Positions 1-8,999 are shown, numbered from the stretch's first letter. The stretch: DNA of 64,000 nt from Streptomyces rimosus subsp. rimosus (GCF_000720725.1 NZ_JOCQ01000002.1:131765-195764); one strand, 5' to 3'. Translations and numbers: made by a program. The notes: a model not told the origin generated them from the letters alone.

Positions 1-951
1 CGAGCCGATCATCCGCTCGATGACCTCGGCGCGCGGCAGCCCGGTCTGCCGGCGCAGCGGGTCCACCCGCTTCTTCGCGCTGCGGGTGCCCTTGTCCGAC
101 AGCTTCTCCTTGCCGATCCGCAGCACCTCGACCATCTTGTCCGCGTCGATGTCGTACGACATGGTCACGTGGTGCAGCACCGCGCCGTCACCCGCGACCA
201 TGCGCTTCTGGGCGGCCCCGGCGATCTTCCCGGCATCCGTCGCGATGTCGTTGAGCGGCTTGTACCAGGCGTTGATGCCCATGTCGCCGAGGGCGGTCAG
301 CACCCAGTCGTCCAGGTAGGCGTAGCTCTCGGCGAAGGTCAGCCCCTGTACGAGCGAGGCGGGCACGCACAGGGAGTAGGTGATGGTGTTGCCGGGCTCC
401 ACGAACATCGCGCCGCCACCGCTGATCCGCCGCACCACCGTCACGCCGTGCCGCGCGGCGCCCTCCGGGTCCACCTCGTTGGCCAGCGACTGGAAGCTGC
501 CGATGATGACCGCCGGGCGGTCCCACTCCCACACCCGCAGCGTCGGCGGCCGCCGCCCGGCGGCCACCTCGGCGGTCAGCACCTCGTCCAACGCCATGTG
601 CAGCGCGGGCGGTTGCGGCGCCTCGTGGATGATCTGCCAGTCGAAGTCCGTCCAGTCGGTGGCCTGCGCGACCGCGCGGCGCACCGCGATGCCGACGGCC
701 TCCGAGGTGAACCCGAACAGCACCGCGCCGGGCGGCAGCGCCGCGTCGATCCGGGCCGCGAGGCCCCGCGCGTCGGTGTCCGCCGGCGCGCCCTCCAGCG
801 CCGCGTCGATGGCGCCCAGCGCCTCGTCCGGCTCCAGGAAGAAGTCCCCCGCGACATGGACGTCGCGCAGCGCCCCGCCCGTCACGTCGAGATCGACGAC
901 CACCAGCTTGCCGCCCGGCACCTTGTACTCACCGTGGTGCTTGCCCTGCAC
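1..951 (-). CDS. lplA: lipoate--protein ligase A family protein (3' end cut by window edge)
   Basis: Attaches lipoate to the E2/GcvH lipoyl domains of 2-oxoacid dehydrogenases and the glycine cleavage system. The visible 317 codons start with a short region (about residues 1-75, KVPGGKLVVVDLDV... FFLEPDEAL) that resembles the LplA C-terminal accessory domain placed at the N terminus, an arrangement I associate with actinobacterial members. The catalytic domain follows, with RRISGGGAMF, GNTITYSL and a NDIATDAGKIAGAAQKR segment whose Lys matches the conserved ligase lysine. GTG at 951 is preceded by GGAGG with 7 nt spacing, which fixes the start. The stop lies beyond base 1. Family call is firm; substrate (lipoate versus octanoate) is inferred. 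Confidence 0.85.
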   Translation of the reverse strand, partial: MQGKHHGEYKVPGGKLVVVDLDVTGGALRDVHVAGDFFLEPDEALGAIDAALEGAPADTDARGLAARIDAALPPGAVLFGFTSEAVGIAVRRAVAQATDWTDFDWQIIHEAPQPPALHMALDEVLTAEVAAGRRPPTLRVWEWDRPAVIIGSFQSLANEVDPEGAARHGVTVVRRISGGGAMFVEPGNTITYSLCVPASLVQGLTFAESYAYLDDWVLTALGDMGINAWYKPLNDIATDAGKIAGAAQKRMVAGDGAVLHHVTMSYDIDADKMVEVLRIGKEKLSDKGTRSAKKRVDPLRRQTGLPRAEVIERMIGS

Positions 952-1066
952 GGCGCATCCTCCCGCTGTCCTGTTCCCGGCGCTCGGCCCGGCGGCCGGC
1001 AGCCGGGTCAACCGTAGCGGTGCCGGTTTCATTTCCGGCAAAGGGGGCGGTTCGGGGCCCGGCCGG

Positions 1067-1834
1067 TCAGGGCGCCAGAGTGGCGAGCAGGTCGGGGAGG
1101 GCGGTGCCGATGGGGGTGCGGATCGTTTCGGCGGCCAGCTCGTCGTACGGGGTGGGCTCGGCGTTCACGATGATCAGCCGGGCGCCGTGCTCGGCGGCCA
1201 GTCCCGCGAGCGAGGCGGCGGGCTGCACCTGGAGGCTCGTCCCCACCGCGATGAAGACATCGGCGGCCTTGGCGACGCCCATGGCCGTACCGAGCACCTC
1301 CGGGTCGAGGCGCTCGCCGAACATGACGGTGGCCGATTTGAGGATGCCGCCACAGCCGGTGCACGCCGGGTCGGGGTCGCCCGCGGCCACCCGCTCCAGG
1401 GCTTCGGACATCGGCGCGCGGGCGTGGCAGCGGGTGCAGACCACGGTGCGGGCCGTGCCGTGCAGTTCCAGGACCTTGCGGTCGGGTACGCCCGCGAGCT
1501 GGTGCAGCCCGTCGACGTTCTGCGTGATGACGCGGACCGGCACGCCGAAGCGCTCCAGCCGGGCGACCGCCTCATGGGCCGCGTTCGGCCGGGCCTGCAG
1601 GGCCGGGCTGTCCTGCCGCATCCGCCAGGAACGGCGCCGGATCTCCGGATCGTTCATGTAGTACTCGTACGTCACCAGCTTTTCGGCCTCCGGGTCCCGC
1701 CGCCACAGCCCGTTGGGGCCGCGGTAGTCCGGGATGCCGGAGTCGGTGGAGATGCCGGCGCCGCTGAGGATCGCCACCAAGGGGCGGCGCGAGGTGCCGT
1801 GGGGCGCGGGGCTGGTGGGGGCCGTACCGGTCAT
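1067..1834 (-). CDS. cobB: NAD-dependent protein deacylase, Sir2/CobB family
   Basis: Sirtuin of 255 residues that removes acyl groups from protein lysines using NAD+, giving nicotinamide and O-acyl-ADP-ribose. Visible motifs: GAGIS (25-29), GIPDYRG (33-39), TQNVDGLH (104-111), catalytic His125 in ELHGTAR, a zinc site formed by Cys133, Cys136, Cys158 and Cys161, GTSLQVQPA and a terminal NAD-binding IVNAEPTPYD. ATG 1834 was chosen because it is the first Met before the Rossmann core. No good Shine-Dalgarno precedes it and a CATACGCT-like element lies just upstream, so the mRNA may be leaderless. Divergent from the GGT-like gene at 2024. A macrodomain gene at 10327 could act on the O-acetyl-ADP-ribose product, but the two are not linked. 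Confidence 0.92.
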   Translation of the reverse strand: MTGTAPTSPAPHGTSRRPLVAILSGAGISTDSGIPDYRGPNGLWRRDPEAEKLVTYEYYMNDPEIRRRSWRMRQDSPALQARPNAAHEAVARLERFGVPVRVITQNVDGLHQLAGVPDRKVLELHGTARTVVCTRCHARAPMSEALERVAAGDPDPACTGCGGILKSATVMFGERLDPEVLGTAMGVAKAADVFIAVGTSLQVQPAASLAGLAAEHGARLIIVNAEPTPYDELAAETIRTPIGTALPDLLATLAP

Positions 1835-1906
1835 GGTGCGAGCGTATGCGGAGGGTGGCCGGGGCGGCGAACGGATTTGCGAGGGCCCGCGGCCGGCCGA
1901 GGTGAC

Positions 1907-1920
1907 CGGTACGGGTACCG
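1907..1920. promoter_or_regulatory. inverted repeat in the cobB/GGT divergent promoter region
   Basis: CGGTAC-GG-GTACCG, a perfect 6+2+6 dyad within the 189-bp spacer between the divergent genes starting at 1834 and 2024. It could be an operator shared by both. No cognate regulator is adjacent and GTAC-rich dyads arise easily in high-GC DNA. Confidence 0.3.
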
Positions 1921-2023
1921 ATGTGATCAGGACGTGCCCTGCCCCGGGGGATTGCCGGGCCCCCTGCGGGGGAGAGGGCGGACAAGGAGACCGCTCGATC
2001 GTCCGTCGCATGTGAGGAGCCCC

Positions 2024-3874
2024 GTGTTCACCACCCGCCCCACCCTCCAGGGAACCTTCGGTATGGCCGCGACCACGCACTGGCTGGCCTCGCAGTCGGC
2101 GATGGGTGTGCTGGAGGACGGTGGTAACGCCTTTGACGCGGCGGTGGCCGCCGGGTTCGTGCTGCATGTTGTCGAGCCGCATCTGAACGGGCCCGCGGGT
2201 GAGGTGCCCGTCATCGTCGCGCCCGCGGGCGGGCCGGTGCGGGTGCTGTGCGGGCAGGGGCCCGCGCCCGCCGGGGCGAGCGTGGCGCACTACACCTCCC
2301 TGGGGCTCGGGCTGGTGCCCGGCACGGGGCCGCTCGCCGCCGCCGTGCCCGGTGCCTTCGACGCCTGGATGCTGCTGCTCCGGGATTACGGCACCAGGAC
2401 ACTGGGGGAGGTGCTGCGGTACGCCGTGGGGTACGCCGAGCACGGGCACCCGGCCGTCGAGCGGGTGGGCGAGACGGTGGCGACGGTCCGGGAGCTGTTC
2501 GAGACGGAGTGGATATCGTCCGCCGAGATCTACCTGCCGGACGGGCGGCCGGTCGGGCCCGGCGGCCTGCTCAGGAACCGGCCGCTGGCGGCCACCTGGC
2601 GCCGCCTGATCAGTGAGTCCGAGGCCGCGGCGGCGGGCCGGGAGGCGCAGATCGACGCCGCCCGCCGGATCTGGCGCGAGGGCTTCATCGGCGAGGCACT
2701 GGCCGCGTTCGCCGCCCGCCCCGCCATGGACACCTCAGGCGAGCGGCACGCGGGCACGCTGACGGGCGATGACCTGGCGGCCTTCTCGGCGACGTACGAG
2801 GACCCGGTGACGTACGACTGGAACGGGTGGACGGTGGCGAAGGCGGGGGGCTGGTCGCAGGGGCCCGCGCTGCTTCAGCAGCTGGCTCTGCTGCCTCCTG
2901 AGCTGCCCCGGTACGGGAGTGCCGAGTACGTCCACCTGCTGATCGAGGGGTGCAAGCTGGCCATGGCCGACCGTGAAGCCTGGTACGGCGACGCGGCCGA
3001 GGTGCCGGTTACGGCGCTGCTGAGCGACGACTACAACGCGGAGCGGCGGGCCCTGATCGGCGAGCACGCCTCGTACGAGCTGCGGCCCGGCAGCCCGGAC
3101 GGCCGTACGCCACGGCTGAGCAAGCACGCGCTGGCGGTCGCGGCGGGCGCGGACGCCGCCGAGGTGCCGGGCGCCGCCGGCGCGGGCGCGGGCGAACCCA
3201 CCGTGGCCACCGCCGATGCGCCCGGCGCCGCCCCCGCCATCGCGCCCGAGGTCGACCGGAGCGGCGCCACGCGCGGCGACACCTGCCACATCGACATCGT
3301 GGACCGCTGGGGCAACATGGTCTCCGCGACGCCCTCCGGCGGCTGGCTCCAGTCCAACCCGGTGGTCCCGGCGCTCGGGTTCCCGCTCGGAACGCGCCTG
3401 CAGATGGCCTGGCTGGAGGAGGGGCTGCCGAACTCGCTCACCCCGGGGCGCCGCCCGCGCACCACCCTCACGCCCTCGCTGGCGCTGCGGGACGGCATTC
3501 CGGTGATGGCGTTCGGCACGCCCGGCGGCGATCAGCAGGATCAGTGGCAGATGCACTTCCTGCTGGCCGCGACACTGCGCGCGCCGGTACGCGGCGGCCT
3601 GGACCTCCAGGGCGCCATCGACGCGCCGAACTGGCACAACGACTCCTTCCCCGGCTCGTTCTTCCCGCGCGCCATGCGGCCGGGCAGCGTGACGGTCGAG
3701 TCCCGGATCGGTGCCGAGGTGATCGGGGAGCTGCGGCGGCGCGGGCACCGGGTGACGGTCGGCGACGCGTGGTCGGAGGGGCGGCTGTCGGCGGTGGCGC
3801 GGGACCCGGAGACGGGCGTGCTGTCGGCGGCCGCCAATCCGCGGGGGATGCAGGGGTACGCCGTCGGGCGGTAG
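2024..3874 (+). CDS. gamma-glutamyltransferase family protein
   Basis: Ntn-hydrolase of the GGT family, 616 residues, related to enzymes that cleave or transfer gamma-glutamyl groups or acylate beta-lactam-like amides. It opens with GMAATTHWLAS and the GGNAFDAAVAA motif typical of GGT large subunits. The autoprocessing/nucleophile region is GDTCHIDIVDRWGNM, where the Thr sits in the position of the GGT catalytic threonine. Downstream RRPRTTLTPSLAL and GTPGGDQQDQWQ match the small-subunit oxyanion region. GTG 2024 has GAGGAG 4-9 nt upstream. No signal peptide is visible, so this looks cytosolic, unlike classical periplasmic GGT. An Ala/Pro-rich insert precedes the Thr (about residues 375-410). 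Substrate unknown. Confidence 0.85.
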   Translation: MFTTRPTLQGTFGMAATTHWLASQSAMGVLEDGGNAFDAAVAAGFVLHVVEPHLNGPAGEVPVIVAPAGGPVRVLCGQGPAPAGASVAHYTSLGLGLVPGTGPLAAAVPGAFDAWMLLLRDYGTRTLGEVLRYAVGYAEHGHPAVERVGETVATVRELFETEWISSAEIYLPDGRPVGPGGLLRNRPLAATWRRLISESEAAAAGREAQIDAARRIWREGFIGEALAAFAARPAMDTSGERHAGTLTGDDLAAFSATYEDPVTYDWNGWTVAKAGGWSQGPALLQQLALLPPELPRYGSAEYVHLLIEGCKLAMADREAWYGDAAEVPVTALLSDDYNAERRALIGEHASYELRPGSPDGRTPRLSKHALAVAAGADAAEVPGAAGAGAGEPTVATADAPGAAPAIAPEVDRSGATRGDTCHIDIVDRWGNMVSATPSGGWLQSNPVVPALGFPLGTRLQMAWLEEGLPNSLTPGRRPRTTLTPSLALRDGIPVMAFGTPGGDQQDQWQMHFLLAATLRAPVRGGLDLQGAIDAPNWHNDSFPGSFFPRAMRPGSVTVESRIGAEVIGELRRRGHRVTVGDAWSEGRLSAVARDPETGVLSAAANPRGMQGYAVGR

Positions 3875-3967
3875 GCGGGGGCGTACGCCGTGCGGCCCGG
3901 GGGCCCGGCATCCGGAGTTCACCTCCTGTCCAGGCCCTGTGTCAGTGGGGCGTGGTTCGATGGAGTC

Positions 3968-4864
3968 ATGATCGAAGCGATTCGTACGGAAACGGGAGAC
4001 ACGACGGAAGAGACGGGCGGCGCCTCCATGCACACGGCGGACGAGGTGCTGCGCGCGCTGGACACGGCCGCGGTCGAGGACGCCGTCCGCAAGGCCGCGG
4101 CGGCCGAGATCATGCCGCGGTTCCGGCAGCTCGCCGCCCACGAGGTGCTGGAGAAGAACGGCCCGCACGACCTCGTCACGGTCGCCGACCGGCTCGCCGA
4201 GGAGCAGCTGACCGCCGCCCTGACGAGCCTGCTGCCCGGCTCGCTGGTCGTCGGCGAGGAGGCGGTGCACGCCGACCCCGCCGTGCTCGACGCGCTGCGC
4301 GGCGACGCGCCGGTGTGGATCGTCGACCCGGTCGACGGCACCCGCCAGTTCGTGCACGGCGACCCGGGCTTCGCCACGCTCGTCACCCTGGCGCTGCGCG
4401 GCGAGCTGCTCGCCTCCTGGACGTACGCCCCGGCCCTGGACCTGATGGCGGTCGCCCGCCGCGGCGCGGGCGCCGAGCTGAACGGGGAGCCGCTGCGCCC
4501 CGGTTCCCCGGCGGCCGGCGCGGTGCTGGACGTGGCGATATCGCACTACGACTTCACCACCGACGAGCAGAAGCGGGCCCTGGCCCTGCTGGAGACCGAC
4601 GGCGTCGCCCCGCGCCCCTGCGGCTCGGCGGGCCTGGAGTATCTGCACATCGCGCGCGGCGAACTGGACGCGGTCGCCTTCAGCTGGGAGAACTCCTGGG
4701 ACCACGCGGCCGGGCTGCTCCTCGTCCACGAGACGGGCGGTGTCAGCGGCACGGTCGCCGGCGAGCCGTTCCGGATAGCCGGCGGCAACGCGCTGCCGTT
4801 CACCGCGGCACGGGACGCGGCCACGGCCCGGCGTATCCTCGAACTGCTGGCGGCCGCCGACTGA
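3968..4864 (+). CDS. inositol monophosphatase family protein
   Basis: Mg2+-dependent phosphomonoesterase of the IMPase/HisN/CysQ superfamily, 298 residues. Metal-binding motifs are intact: GEE at 96-98, WIVDPVDGT ending at 125, and WDHAAG near residue 240. Members in this group act on inositol-1-phosphate, histidinol phosphate or 3'-phosphoadenosine phosphate, and the sequence does not let me choose. ATG 3968 has GGAG five bases upstream; a second in-frame ATG at 4028 would drop 20 residues. It stands 93 bp after the GGT-like gene and 40 bp before an FAD oxidoreductase on the same strand, so co-transcription with the latter is possible. Confidence 0.88.
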   Translation: MIEAIRTETGDTTEETGGASMHTADEVLRALDTAAVEDAVRKAAAAEIMPRFRQLAAHEVLEKNGPHDLVTVADRLAEEQLTAALTSLLPGSLVVGEEAVHADPAVLDALRGDAPVWIVDPVDGTRQFVHGDPGFATLVTLALRGELLASWTYAPALDLMAVARRGAGAELNGEPLRPGSPAAGAVLDVAISHYDFTTDEQKRALALLETDGVAPRPCGSAGLEYLHIARGELDAVAFSWENSWDHAAGLLLVHETGGVSGTVAGEPFRIAGGNALPFTAARDAATARRILELLAAAD

Positions 4865-4904
4865 TCCTCAAGGGCGAGGGTCGCAGACGAGGGGAGTGGC
4901 GCAG

Positions 4905-6323
4905 GTGCCGACGATGCTCGATGCCGTGGTGATCGGGGCGGGCCCCAACGGGCTGACCGCGGCCGTCGAACTGGCCCGCCGCGGTATGGCCGTCGAGGTC
5001 TTCGAGGCGCACGCCACCATCGGAGGCGGCGCCCGCACCGAGGAGCTGACGCTGCCCGGCTTCCGGCACGACCCCTGCTCGGCGGTGCACCCGCTCGCCG
5101 CGGGCTCGCCCGCCTTCACCACCATGGACCTGGAGCGGTACGGCCTTGAGTGGCTGCACCCGGAGCTGCCGATGGCGCACCCCTTCCCCGACGGCACGGC
5201 CGCGGTGCTCGCCCGCTCCGTCGGCGAGACGGCGATGTCCCTCGGCGCGCACGACGCCGGCACCTACCGCAGACTGCTCGCGCCCTTCCTCGGCAAGTGG
5301 GCGCCCCTGGCCGCGGACTTCCTGCGGACGCAGTGGCTCGGCCTGCCGCGCGACCCGGTGACGTACGCCCGGTTCGGCCTGGCCGCGGCCCAGCCGGTCG
5401 CCCTGCTCAACCGGCGCTTCCGGGACCAGAAGGCGCGCGGCCTGTTCGCCGGGCTCGCCGCGCACGTCATCGCGCCGCTCAGCAGTCCGGGCACGGCCGG
5501 CGCCGCGCTCATGTTCGCACTCGCCGCGCACGCGGGCGGCTGGCCGGTCCCGCGCGGCGGCTCGCAGGCCATTCCCGACGCCCTGGCCGCGCTGCTGCGC
5601 CTGCACGGCGGCGTGGTGCACACGGGATACGAGGTCAAGCGGCTGGACGATCTGCCACCGGCCCGGGCGTACGTCTTCGACACCTCGCCGACCGCGCTGG
5701 CCCGGATCGCCGGGCTCGGCAACGCCTACCGCGGCGTGCGGTACGGACCCGGCGTCTTCAAGATCGATTACGCGCTGTCCGGCCCGGTGCCGTGGACCGC
5801 GCCCCAGGCCCGCCGGGCGGGCACCGTGCACCTCGGCCCGACCAGCGGCGAGATCGGCACCGCGCTGCGCGCCGCCGCCGACGGCCGCGCCCCGTCCGTA
5901 CCGTTCCTGATCACCTCGCAGCCGAGCCTGATCGACCCCACCCGCGCCCCCGAGGGCAAGCACACCTTCTGGGTGTACGGCCATGTCCCGCACGGCTGGG
6001 AGGGCGACGCCACGGAAGCGGTGGAGCGCCAACTGGAGCGCTTCGCGCCCGGGTTCCGCGACCTGGTGCTGGCCCGTGCCGTCGCCGGACCGCCCCGGCT
6101 GGCCGCCCGCAACGCCAACTATGTCGGCGGCGACATCTGCGCCGGTTCCGCCGCGGGCCTCGGCCTGGTCATCCGCCCCAAGCTCGCCCGTGTCCCGTAC
6201 ACCACCGCCCACCCGGCGGTCTTCCTGTGCTCCCAGTCCGCCCCGCCGGGCCCCGGCGTGCACGGGATGCCGGGGCACCACGCCGCGCGGGCGGTCTGGT
6301 CCCGGCTGCGCCCGACCCGCTGA
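4905..6323 (+). CDS. NAD(P)/FAD-dependent oxidoreductase, phytoene desaturase-like
   Basis: FAD-binding amine-oxidase/phytoene-dehydrogenase-like protein of 472 residues. The N terminus carries the dinucleotide fold VVIGAGPNGLTAAVELARRG followed by an acidic strand end (VEVFEAHATIGGGART). A C-terminal FAD motif is seen around GGDICAGSAAGL and the final PPGPGVHGMPG. There is no terpenoid cluster beside it, so carotenoid chemistry is not implied; many such proteins have unknown substrates. GTG 4905 is preferred because GGGGAG ends 8 nt upstream; GTG 4896 and ATG 4914 are alternatives differing by three residues. It follows the IMPase-like gene by 40 bp. Confidence 0.85.
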   Translation: MPTMLDAVVIGAGPNGLTAAVELARRGMAVEVFEAHATIGGGARTEELTLPGFRHDPCSAVHPLAAGSPAFTTMDLERYGLEWLHPELPMAHPFPDGTAAVLARSVGETAMSLGAHDAGTYRRLLAPFLGKWAPLAADFLRTQWLGLPRDPVTYARFGLAAAQPVALLNRRFRDQKARGLFAGLAAHVIAPLSSPGTAGAALMFALAAHAGGWPVPRGGSQAIPDALAALLRLHGGVVHTGYEVKRLDDLPPARAYVFDTSPTALARIAGLGNAYRGVRYGPGVFKIDYALSGPVPWTAPQARRAGTVHLGPTSGEIGTALRAAADGRAPSVPFLITSQPSLIDPTRAPEGKHTFWVYGHVPHGWEGDATEAVERQLERFAPGFRDLVLARAVAGPPRLAARNANYVGGDICAGSAAGLGLVIRPKLARVPYTTAHPAVFLCSQSAPPGPGVHGMPGHHAARAVWSRLRPTR

Positions 6324-6426
6324 CCGGGCGCGGGCCGCCCACGCCCGGACGCCCGCGCCGAGCCGCCCGCACCGAGCCGCTCTCCGCGCGAAATCACCCC
6401 GAGTCACCGCCACGTCGTGGGCCGGC

Positions 6427-6456
6427 TTGACATGCAACCGGGCGGTTGCCAATCTG
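6427..6456 (+). promoter_or_regulatory. promoter with operator dyad for the ArsR-SRPBCC gene
   Basis: TTGACA (6427-6432) is followed by a perfect 7+2+7 inverted repeat GCAACCG-GG-CGGTTGC (6434-6449) and then a weak -10 (CAATCT, spacing 17). The dyad fills the spacer exactly, so a bound repressor would block RNA polymerase. Autoregulation by the downstream ArsR-type protein is the natural reading. Confidence 0.6.
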
Positions 6457-6477
6457 GTGGTGAGGGGGTCCGACGGT

Positions 6478-7263
6478 ATGGACGAGGTGTTCAAGGCGCT
6501 CGCGGACGCGAGCCGCAGGCGACTGCTGGACCGGCTGAACGAGCGGTCCGGGCAAAGTCTGCGCGAGCTGTGCGCGGGGCTGGAGATGACCAGGCAGGCG
6601 GTGTCCAAGCACCTGGCGGTGCTGGAGGGCGCGGGTCTGGTCACGACGGTCCGGCACGGCCGGGAGCGGCTGCACTACCTCAACCCCGTACCCATCCACG
6701 ATCTTGCCGACCGCTGGATCGGCCGGTACGAACGGAGCCGGATGGCCGCGCTCGGCAACCTGAAGCACGCTCTGGAAGGAACGGCGATGAGCAAGCCCGA
6801 GTTCGTCTACACGATCTACATCCACACCACGCCCGAGAAGCTCTGGGAGGGCCTGACCAGCCCGGAGTTCCTCAAGCAGTACCACGGCGGCTGGGCGCCC
6901 TCCTCCGACTGGAAGGCCGGCTCGAAGGTGCTGTGGCCGGTCGAGGACGGCGGCGAGCCGCAGGATCTCGGCCAGGTCGTCACCGAGTCGGAGCCCGGCA
7001 AGCGGCTCGCCTACACCTGGCACACGCTGCAGCCGATGCACCAGGAGATGTTCGGCATGAGCGACGCGGAGTTCGCCGAGGCGGTCAAGGAGCGCTCGAA
7101 GGTCGCCTTCGACATCGAGCCGGCCGAGGAGCCGGAGATGGGCGTGAAGCTGACCATCACCCACGACGGCTTCACCTCGGCCGACTCCAAGATGCTGGAG
7201 GGCGTCAGCGGCGGCTGGATCATGATGCTGTCGGAGCTCAAGACGATCCTCGAAAAGGCCTGA
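6478..7263 (+). CDS. ArsR-family regulator fused to an SRPBCC (AHSA1-like) domain
   Basis: A 261-residue fusion. Residues 1-100 form a winged helix of the ArsR/SmtB type, with FKALADASRRRLLDRL and the recognition region MTRQAVSKHLAVLE; I see no cysteine metal site. Residues 104-261 form an AHSA1/START-like SRPBCC fold (FVYTIYIHTTPEKLWEGLTS). In many bacteria these are two adjacent genes. ATG 6787 begins the second domain and is preceded by GGAAGGA with 6 nt spacing, so a separate SRPBCC protein might also be made from the same mRNA. ATG 6478 has GAGGGGG 9 nt upstream. Likely an autorepressor whose partner domain binds a hydrophobic ligand; that role is inferred. Confidence 0.88.
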   Translation: MDEVFKALADASRRRLLDRLNERSGQSLRELCAGLEMTRQAVSKHLAVLEGAGLVTTVRHGRERLHYLNPVPIHDLADRWIGRYERSRMAALGNLKHALEGTAMSKPEFVYTIYIHTTPEKLWEGLTSPEFLKQYHGGWAPSSDWKAGSKVLWPVEDGGEPQDLGQVVTESEPGKRLAYTWHTLQPMHQEMFGMSDAEFAEAVKERSKVAFDIEPAEEPEMGVKLTITHDGFTSADSKMLEGVSGGWIMMLSELKTILEKA

Positions 7264-7290
7264 CCCGCTTCCCGGCCGGCGGGCCGCCGC

Positions 7291-8199
7291 TCAGAGGTCC
7301 AGCACCAGCCGCGGCCCCTGCGTCCGCGACACGCAGGCGTACATCCGGCCCTCCGGGGCCCCGATGTCGTCCCGGTGCTCGGGCTCCCCGTCGAGAACGG
7401 TGAGTTCGCAACTGCCGCAGACGCCCTCGCGGCACCCGGACGGCACGCTGAATCCGGCGTGGTTCAGGACGTCGAGCAGCGACTCGTCGGCGGGCACCGG
7501 GACCGTACGCCCTGATCGCGCGCATACGGCGTCGAACGCCGTATCGGGTGCGAACACCCTGGGCAGCGGCTGGAACCGCTCGGCGTGCAGTTGCCCGGCC
7601 GGGAAGGCGGCCTCCGCCGCCGCGAGCATGGAGGCCGGGCCGCAGCAGTAGACCAGGGTGCCGGGTGCCAGCTCCGCCGCCAGCGCGCCGAAGTCCGGTC
7701 TGCCGTGCTCCCGGGTGGCGACGATGCGTACGGCGTCCCCGTGGGCGGCGCGCAGTTCACCGGCGAAGGGCATGGTGGCGGCCGAAGGCCCCACGTACAC
7801 CAGCGAGGCCGGTACGCCCGCCGCGGTCGCCGCGCGCAGCATCGGCAGGACGGGCGTGATGCCGATGCCGCCCGCGAGGAAGAGGTAGCGCGGCGCGGGC
7901 ACGAGGGGGAAGTGGTTGCGCGGCAGGGACACGTCGAGCGTGCGGCCCGGGCGCAGGAAGCGGTGGATGTATTCGGAGCCGCCCCGGCTGAGCGGGTCGT
8001 ACCGAACGGCGACGCGGTAGGTCTCGCGGTCCGCGGGGTCCCCGCACAGGGAGTACTGCCGGGTCAGCCAGTTCGGCAGGGTCACGTCGATGTGGGCGCC
8101 CGGCTCCCAGGGGGCCAGCGGGCCGTCGGCGCCGCGCAGCACGAGGGAGACGACGTCGTCGGCGACCGGGTCGAGGTGGTCGAGGAGGGTCCGCTGCAT
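7291..8199 (-). CDS. PDR/VanB-type 2Fe-2S oxidoreductase (ferredoxin reductase)
   Basis: Phthalate dioxygenase reductase-type protein, 302 residues. FMN/FAD domain carries RQYSLCGDP, the NAD(P) domain contains GGIGITPVLPML and CCGPASML, and the C-terminal plant-type ferredoxin domain has CREGVCGSCELTVL with a final Cys in ACVSR. It would pass electrons from NAD(P)H to an oxygenase. It starts 47 bp after the FMN-binding PPOX-type gene (8247-8876) and the two form an operon. ATG 8199 is preceded by GGAAAGGGA. No oxygenase component is adjacent, so the partner is unknown; the flavoprotein upstream or a distant Rieske oxygenase are candidates. Confidence 0.9.
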   Translation of the reverse strand: MQRTLLDHLDPVADDVVSLVLRGADGPLAPWEPGAHIDVTLPNWLTRQYSLCGDPADRETYRVAVRYDPLSRGGSEYIHRFLRPGRTLDVSLPRNHFPLVPAPRYLFLAGGIGITPVLPMLRAATAAGVPASLVYVGPSAATMPFAGELRAAHGDAVRIVATREHGRPDFGALAAELAPGTLVYCCGPASMLAAAEAAFPAGQLHAERFQPLPRVFAPDTAFDAVCARSGRTVPVPADESLLDVLNHAGFSVPSGCREGVCGSCELTVLDGEPEHRDDIGAPEGRMYACVSRTQGPRLVLDL

Positions 8200-8246
8200 C
8201 GGTGATTCCCTTTCCGGCGCGGTCGGTGGAGCTTCTTCCGGCACGA

Positions 8247-8876
8247 TCAGAAGAGCTTGCGGTAGGACTCTGCGAGGACGGCTTCGAAGTGCTGCGGATC
8301 GAGGTCGCCCCCGAACTGCGCGGCGGCGACCTCGCCGACCGACGGCAACTCGTCGGCGAGGGCCGTGCTTGCCGGGTCCCACAGCCGCGACCGCAGCAGC
8401 GCACGGCCGCAGTGGAAGTACGCCTCGGCCACCTCCACGACGATCGCCAGCACCGGCGCCTTGGCCTCGGTGCGCATCCTGGTCAGCACGTCGGGCTCGT
8501 CGGTGGGGTAGGCCCGGCCGTTGACCCGCAGTACCTCCGACATGCCGGGCACCAGGAAGCACAGCCCGACCTCGCCGTTCTCCGCGATGTTGCGGAGCGA
8601 GTCGGCGATCCGGTTGCCCGGCCGGTCGGGTATCGCGAGCGTGTGCTCGTCCAGGACCTTCACGAATCCCGGGTAGTCGCCGCGCGGCGAGCAGTCGGCG
8701 TGTCCGGCCGCGTCCGCGGTGGCCAGCGACAGGAACGGCGAGTGCGCGATGAAGCGGCGGATGAACCCGTCGATATGGTCGATCTTCTTGTTCTCCAGCA
8801 TGGACTCGGGTTCACCGAGCCGGGCGCGGACCTCCTCCATGGACAACCGGCGGGGGCGGGCGAGGGTGTGCGTCAT
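8247..8876 (-). CDS. FMN-binding pyridoxamine 5'-phosphate oxidase-like flavoprotein (MSMEG_1061 type)
   Basis: 209 residues with the PPOX split-barrel pattern: FLSLATADAAGHADCSPRGDYPGFVKVLDE, then the FMN-contacting stretch around IPDRPGNRIADSLRNI, and ALLRSRLWDP near the end. It resembles the MSMEG_1061 subgroup rather than true PdxH, so a B6 role is unlikely; redox handling of a small molecule is more plausible. ATG 8876 has GGAAGGAG 6 nt upstream. It is the first gene of the operon with the 2Fe-2S reductase and diverges from a TetR regulator at 9056, with a TGAG-type palindrome between them, suggesting TetR control. Confidence 0.85.
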   Translation of the reverse strand: MTHTLARPRRLSMEEVRARLGEPESMLENKKIDHIDGFIRRFIAHSPFLSLATADAAGHADCSPRGDYPGFVKVLDEHTLAIPDRPGNRIADSLRNIAENGEVGLCFLVPGMSEVLRVNGRAYPTDEPDVLTRMRTEAKAPVLAIVVEVAEAYFHCGRALLRSRLWDPASTALADELPSVGEVAAAQFGGDLDPQHFEAVLAESYRKLF

Positions 8877-8999
8877 GGCGGCTCCTTCCGGGAGGGGCGA
8901 TACGGCGGACGGGCGCGGGCGGCAACGGCGCCCCGGCGTCCGGAGGCTCCGCCGACGGTGGCGGCAACAGCCGCTCCCCCGCAGCTCATGGCACCATTG

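Noticed and set aside
380..2023. upstream in-frame extension of the GGT-like gene
   Set aside because: The extension runs antisense through the sirtuin gene and shows no conservation; GTG 2024 has a proper Shine-Dalgarno.
4896..6323. carotenoid phytoene desaturase assignment
   Set aside because: Only the generic FAD fold is visible and no terpenoid synthesis gene is nearby, so only the broad family is reported.
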